64,000 nt of DNA from Oscheius onirici (lineage: Eukaryota; Nematoda; Chromadorea; Rhabditida; Rhabditidae). The notes beneath the pieces were generated by a model. It was given only the letters and a program-made list of their open reading frames with translations. It had not been told where the DNA came from and made no database searches. The stretch is from contig OW051469.1 of the NCBI GenBank assembly GCA_932521025.1, positions 7,638,398-7,702,397 on the forward strand, read 5' to 3'. Shown here piece by piece: positions 60,238 through 64,000 of the stretch. The position numbers and the translations under genes were made by a program. How positions within the stretch are numbered: the first letter of the stretch is position 1; each line of letters begins with the position of its first letter.

Positions 60238-60572
60238 GGGGAAGCTAGTAAAGGGAAATTTCTTATAAAAAGGGGAGAGAACCTAATCTAGTTGTACAGC
60301 AGGATGAGATCATGGATTTCGCTGTAAAGTTCACGACTACCAACGCAGAGAGGGCTGAAATGGGTTCTTATGAAAAAATAGCGAGGAAAGGCTTACTTGT
60401 CGGTAATGTTGAAAACAAACTGTTGAAGCTGAGCATCGGTAGCGACCAGACCGCCTTTTGGAAGCTGAGAGACGACAGTCTTTGAACTGCTGAAAATGAA
60501 ATGTTGAGAATGGGAAGAAGAGGCCCATTTAGGCAAGCTAACTCGGAATTTGTAAGTTTTAGATACGCGATT
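60238..60572 (-). repeat. Right arm of the 335-bp inverted repeat
   Basis: The inverse of 57167-57501. Its outer end at 60572 lies directly before the truncated family X pseudogene. Confidence 0.9.
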
Positions 60573-61497
60573 TAGCCTAGCTTGAAAGAGGATATATCGT
60601 AAATTTGATTTTAAAACAAAATGAAAGAAGATCTTCCAGAATGCTGAAAATATCTTCTTGTCGCAACATATTTACCGTGACTGCGTCCACATGCGCGACC
60701 TCGATTCCATCCTTCCGTTCACATTTGATCAAAACAATTTTTTCTGAGAAGTACATCCTGTTGTTGAGCAGCTGGACAGGATGAAGCAACCATTCATAAA
60801 CTACAACCTTTCCATTGACACTGGTGAAAAGCTGTTTTTGAAGCCATGAATGACCAACATAAAAACTGTCCAGTTCTGCGGGGAAACAGACGATGATGAT
60901 TGGAAAGTAATTGAACAGATTGTGAGTATCTAGTATAAATGTGCTTCAATAAAGAATCTTTAGAAGCCCGAGTTTGTCTGGGCCTTGAAGAGAAAGGACA
61001 AAAAACTGACTGAACTGTTATCCTCAATTGAGCGCATCGCAGGCATCTCCTGCGACGAGCTTGGAGAAATTGTTCAGGTACGTTTTCTGTCTTTGTTTAT
61101 TTCTTCACTTAATCATTCTGTTTCAGCTGAGGAAATCTGGCAAATGGACCTTTAAGTCTACCTGGTTTTATGGCAGTAATCGAAAGTATGAAGACTTCAC
61201 TACTGTCTTAAGAGGATATCCTTATTCGATTGTTGGAAAGAATCAGCTTATATTCGTGCCCAATGACGAAAACAGCTACATGATAATATGCGTCGACAAA
61301 ACCTACACATACACAGTAGACTTCCGGGTGTATTTGGGTATTCAGACTCTGTTCGATTTGCTCCCATTTCATTATCGATATCTGGATCGAGCCCCTTTTG
61401 ACTACCCTTCCTACCCACTCGATCCTGATCAGCCTCTTGATATTTGCTCACTTCGTAATCTTTATGTGGATTACGCTTCTATTGGACGCTATTACTG
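60573..61497 (+). pseudogene. Family X pseudogene, 5'-truncated with internal stops
   Basis: Family X blocks are readable from about 60690: LDSILPFTFDQNNFF then TGA, MKQPFINYNLSIDTG, LFLKP then TGA followed by MTNIKTVQF, DDDDWKVIEQI, KPEFVWAL, ERIAGISCDELGEIVQ, an intron at about 61078-61126, LRKSGKWTFKSTWFYGSN, LIFVPNDENSYMIICV, VYLGIQTLFDLL and YPLDPDQPLDICSLRNLYVDYAS to the TGA at 61495-61497. The two in-frame stops and the missing first half (replaced by the right arm) mark it as dead. The 3' half is well preserved, so the loss may be recent, or the 3' part may be under selection. Confidence 0.82.
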
Positions 61498-62375
61498 ATC
61501 GTTGGCCATATTTTAATTTTTCCCTTTCATGTCCACAATAATTCTTACTCTTTGTTCCTCAAGACGACTTTACGGGAAAACGTTGTTCATTCGTCTTTGT
61601 TTTTGCACGGTATTATAAATTGGGACATGTTTGAAATATATGATGAACTCAAGTTCGGAGCAATGTTCTTCCTCAGTCTAGTCGTGGAGCTTCTGCACAT
61701 TGAAGACATAGTGATCGCTGGGCACTGTCCGGACTCCGCTTGACATGCTCCATTTTTCATGAAAGGTACCTAAACAAGGTCCCTTCACTATCCCTGTATC
61801 CACGTTGTCCACAGAGACAAAATCTGTGATCAGATACAATTTATTCTCAGATCTGCATGCAGCTGATAGCTAAACAAAAAGTGGTTGAAGGGAAAGAACT
61901 AATGCAAAACATTTCTTTGGGACAAAATCCCAGCTGGAATAGAAAAGTTCAAACAACCAACTGCCGCGGGTTAAAGGACTGCGGGTGCGGATCCCGCCGC
62001 GAAACTAAATTTGGCTGCGGCCTCCACTGGCCAAGTCCTTTTCCTAAAATTTCTATCTGTCTTTTTACCTGTTTTCAATCGAGTTTGCAAATTTTTTTCG
62101 TTTGTTTTGTTGCAAATAATGTTCAGAAGCTTGTTGCCTTTCGTAAGAACTTGATTTTCCTATTTTTCTGTTTCGCCTGTTGTGTTTTTAACCTTCAAAC
62201 AAGCTACTAAATTCGATTTTTTCCATCCAATTAGGAACGGTTTTCTCACAGAAAAATTCTTAGGAGCTGCGGCAAATTTTTGCTTCTCGAAATTCGACCC
62301 GTTCCGTAAATTTTCCACTATCTCTTTCAATTTTTTTCTCAACCGCAAATGTCAATGTAGTTTTTTACAGGTAAT
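61498..62375. other. Intergenic region upstream of the ribosomal protein gene
   Basis: About 880 bases, A/T-rich. A 63-codon ORF at 61552 has no family features. Just upstream of the eL42 start, TTTTTTACAG at 62361-62370 is a strong acceptor, either for a 5' UTR intron or for a spliced leader. Confidence 0.5.
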
Positions 62376-62962
62376 ATGGTCAACGTACCTAAGGCCCGCA
62401 GAACTTTCTGCGATGGAAAGTGCCGTAAGCACACGAATCACAAGGTGACCCAGTACAAGAAGGGAAAGGAGTCCAAGTTCGCTCAGGGTTAGTTTTTATC
62501 ACGAGATGCTTTATAATTTTCCCAATTGCAGGACGTAGACGATACGACCGCAAGCAGTCTGGATTCGGAGGACAGACCAAGCCCATCTTCAGAAAGAAGG
62601 CCAAGACCACTAAGAAGATCGTTCTCCGTATGGAATGCACTGAATGCAAACACAAGAAACAGCTTCCCATCAAGAGGTAAGCAGCATTCGCTCTCTTCCA
62701 TCTTACTTGATTTGCCTCGGGATCTGGGCATGGCGTAGCCGACGTACGGCATACGACCTAATCTCCTGAAGGCTAGATAAAAGTTCCGGTGTAATCCCCG
62801 GCTGAAATGTTTCTGACTGGATTCATGGCTGGAAGACAATTATATATTTACCGTTAGGGTTTTTCTTGATCTCGTTGCTTTTGCTAATATTTTGTTTTCA
62901 GATGCAAACATTTCGAGCTTGGAGGACAGAAGAAGGCTCGTGGACAGGTCATCCAGTTCTAA
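62376..62962 (+). CDS. rpl-36.A: Ribosomal protein eL42 (RPL36A/RPL44)
   Basis: Large-subunit protein near the E site. 105 residues, the family length, in three exons: [39 protein letters not shown], and [19 protein letters not shown] before TAA. The zinc-ribbon cysteines are present (FCDGKC and [19 protein letters not shown]). The start at 62376 follows TTTTTTACAG-GTAAT, so the 5' UTR of the mature mRNA would be about five bases if a leader is spliced there. Intron 2 (about 62678-62901) carries a probable snoRNA. A polyadenylation signal AATAAA lies at about 62998. The next gene starts 132 bases downstream on the same strand. The gene symbol follows the protein name; nematode naming varies. 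Confidence 0.97.
62709..62841 (+). ncRNA. Probable H/ACA box snoRNA in the eL42 intron
   Basis: Two hairpins followed by single-stranded boxes. Hairpin 1 (about 62713-62774) pairs GCCTCGGGA with TCCTGAAGGC and has an inner GCCG-ACGTA-CGGC stem-loop. Box H is AGATAA at 62775-62780 (ANANNA). Hairpin 2 (about 62782-62835) pairs TTCC with GGAA and ATCC with GGAT. Box ACA is at 62836-62838, exactly three bases from the expected 3' end (62841). Ribosomal-protein introns are a common home for such RNAs, which guide pseudouridylation. The target site was not determined. Confidence 0.68.
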
Positions 62963-63094
62963 ATCGGATCGCCACTGTTTGTTGTTGAGTGCTTCCAAAT
63001 AAAATTGTTTTGTACTCTGTTCGTACATTTTCTGTGTTGTACTGCGCTGTAGTTTACTTCATTCGAGCTCTGATGCTGGATATAAGAGCGGCAG

Positions 63095-63713
63095 ATGTCG
63101 CGATCACAAAAAACTGCCCCTAAACGAAGGAAAATTTCTCAGCCGGTCATCGATATCGACTCTGGATCGGACGTGGACATTTTCGAAGACACTTTGCCGA
63201 CCAGAAAGACTCCACAATGTCGAGACAGCAAGATGACGCAATTCGTTTCTTTCTCACAAGAGCCCAAGGTTTCGTAATTTTTGGTCATGCTTTCAATGAG
63301 GTTGCTCAGAATGTGGACATCTCAGAAGTCAGCACGGGTTCTCACTACGCTGTGGAGGAGGTTAGGCCATTTTCGTACCGAAAAGAACTCCGTTCCAGCA
63401 AGTACAGTGAAGAAGACATCAATCGAATTGTATCACAAATGGTTCGTCATATTTTTTTTCCTTTTAATTGGCTTGTTTCAGAAAGACATCGTGGAACCGA
63501 TGCCCGTAGTTCGTCAAAGCCAGCCTTCCTATCAGCCGTCTTTCCAGGATCCGAATGTGCCGAATATGAAAAAGTTCAGAAAGGTGGGCGTTTTTGAGCT
63601 CTACTTCTCTAAAACGAGAATTTCAGGCTCCACAGGGACGACATAACCCGAGCCTGCCACTGAGTCAAGTTGTGATAGGAGAAAAAGATTTTTGCGATTT
63701 TCGCTCGTTTTGA
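63095..63713 (+). CDS. Small unidentified protein, possibly NBS1-tail-like
   Basis: About 165 residues in four exons. The start at 63095 lies directly after GCGGCAG, an acceptor-like site. Lys/Arg-rich N-terminus (MSRSQKTAPKRRKISQPVID) with an acidic patch (DIDSGSDVDIFED), then NVDISEVSTGSHYAVEEVRPF, SYRKELRSSKYSEEDINRIV, and near the end PNMKKFRKAPQGRH and VVIGEKDFCDF. The PN-KKFRK motif recalls the NFKKF-type Mre11-binding segment of Nbs1, but the FHA/BRCT domains of Nbs1 are absent, so this is only a hint. The first intron ends at GCTCAG (about 42 nt). Likely nuclear by its basic N-terminus. It may be co-transcribed with eL42. Confidence 0.68.
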
Positions 63714-63799
63714 TTTTTTTTTGTATTCGGAGATTGTAAATTCACTCGTAAACGTGCTGCTAAATTCATGTTTCTTCATTCAAAAATTACTATGAAGCT

Positions 63800-64000
63800 T
63801 TAAGTGAGAGCGGGTCGTTGCCAAAAACGGTAGTCAGGAAGAAGTTGGATCTGTGGAGCACAGCGGCCTTTCCACTCATCGAATTCATCCTAAATTTGTT
63901 TACTTTCAACTTTTTGTCTTTACCTACCCAGGCCTTTTCCTCGTACTTCCGCAGCATCTCCTTCGACGCTCTTCCGGCCAAAAGATCCTTCTGCCATTGA
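63800..64000 (-). CDS. C-terminal part of an unidentified gene, cut by the right edge
   Basis: The last two exons read QWQKDLLAGRASKEMLRKYE, then EKAW joined across a 38-nt intron (GTAGGT...TTTAG) to DEFDEWKGRCAPQIQLLPDY and RFWQRPALT before TAA at 63800. Charged and tryptophan-rich. Not enough is present to name it. It is convergent with the gene ending at 63713. Confidence 0.6.

Overview
The window is nuclear DNA from a nematode, most likely a free-living rhabditid; the sequence does not settle the species. The evidence is many short introns (about 35-60 nt) with GT donors and TTTCAG-type acceptors, tight spacing of same-strand genes with acceptor-like AG right before the ATG, nematode-type families (C-type lectin, Ly6-like, GAS1-like, F-box-like), and complete housekeeping genes that translate cleanly once introns are removed. 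All gene models below were spliced by eye.

Left third (1-23.7 kb): a glycine decarboxylase gene running off the left edge (-); a complete flavin monooxygenase (+) with an F-box-like gene on the opposite strand inside its 2.07-kb intron; an Fcf2/DNTTIP2-type rRNA-processing gene (-); a small zinc metalloprotease (+); a Hairy/E(spl)-type bHLH gene (-); a secreted cysteine/glycine-rich protein (-); the first member of an unrecognised family (called family X here, +); a decayed short-chain dehydrogenase (-); an unknown membrane-anchored protein (-); and a TMBIM/Lifeguard gene (+).

Middle (23.7-45.7 kb): a fatty-acid elongase (+); a three-gene minus-strand cluster that looks like an operon (RBM28, then glutathione peroxidase, then an unidentified helical-repeat-like protein); a MAP-kinase-interacting kinase MNK (+); a secreted Ly6-like protein (-); and an unknown type I membrane protein (+).

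Right third (45.7-64 kb): a GPI-anchored GAS1/GFR-alpha-like protein (-); a second intact family X gene (-); a mariner transposase remnant; a triple C-type-lectin secreted protein (-); a 3.4-kb fold-back structure with 335-bp near-identical inverted arms, flanked by a lectin-gene fragment and a family X pseudogene; then ribosomal protein eL42 (RPL36A) with a probable H/ACA snoRNA in its second intron, followed closely by a small gene that may be its operon partner; and a partial gene at the right edge.

Most genes are housekeeping or developmental and do not form one pathway. Glycine decarboxylase and the monooxygenase share a divergent 1-kb upstream region. RBM28 and the Fcf2 protein both act in ribosome biogenesis, as does the snoRNA inside a ribosomal protein gene. 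The least conventional material is family X, the fold-back structure at 57.2-60.6 kb, and the repeat families shared between distant intergenic regions and introns.
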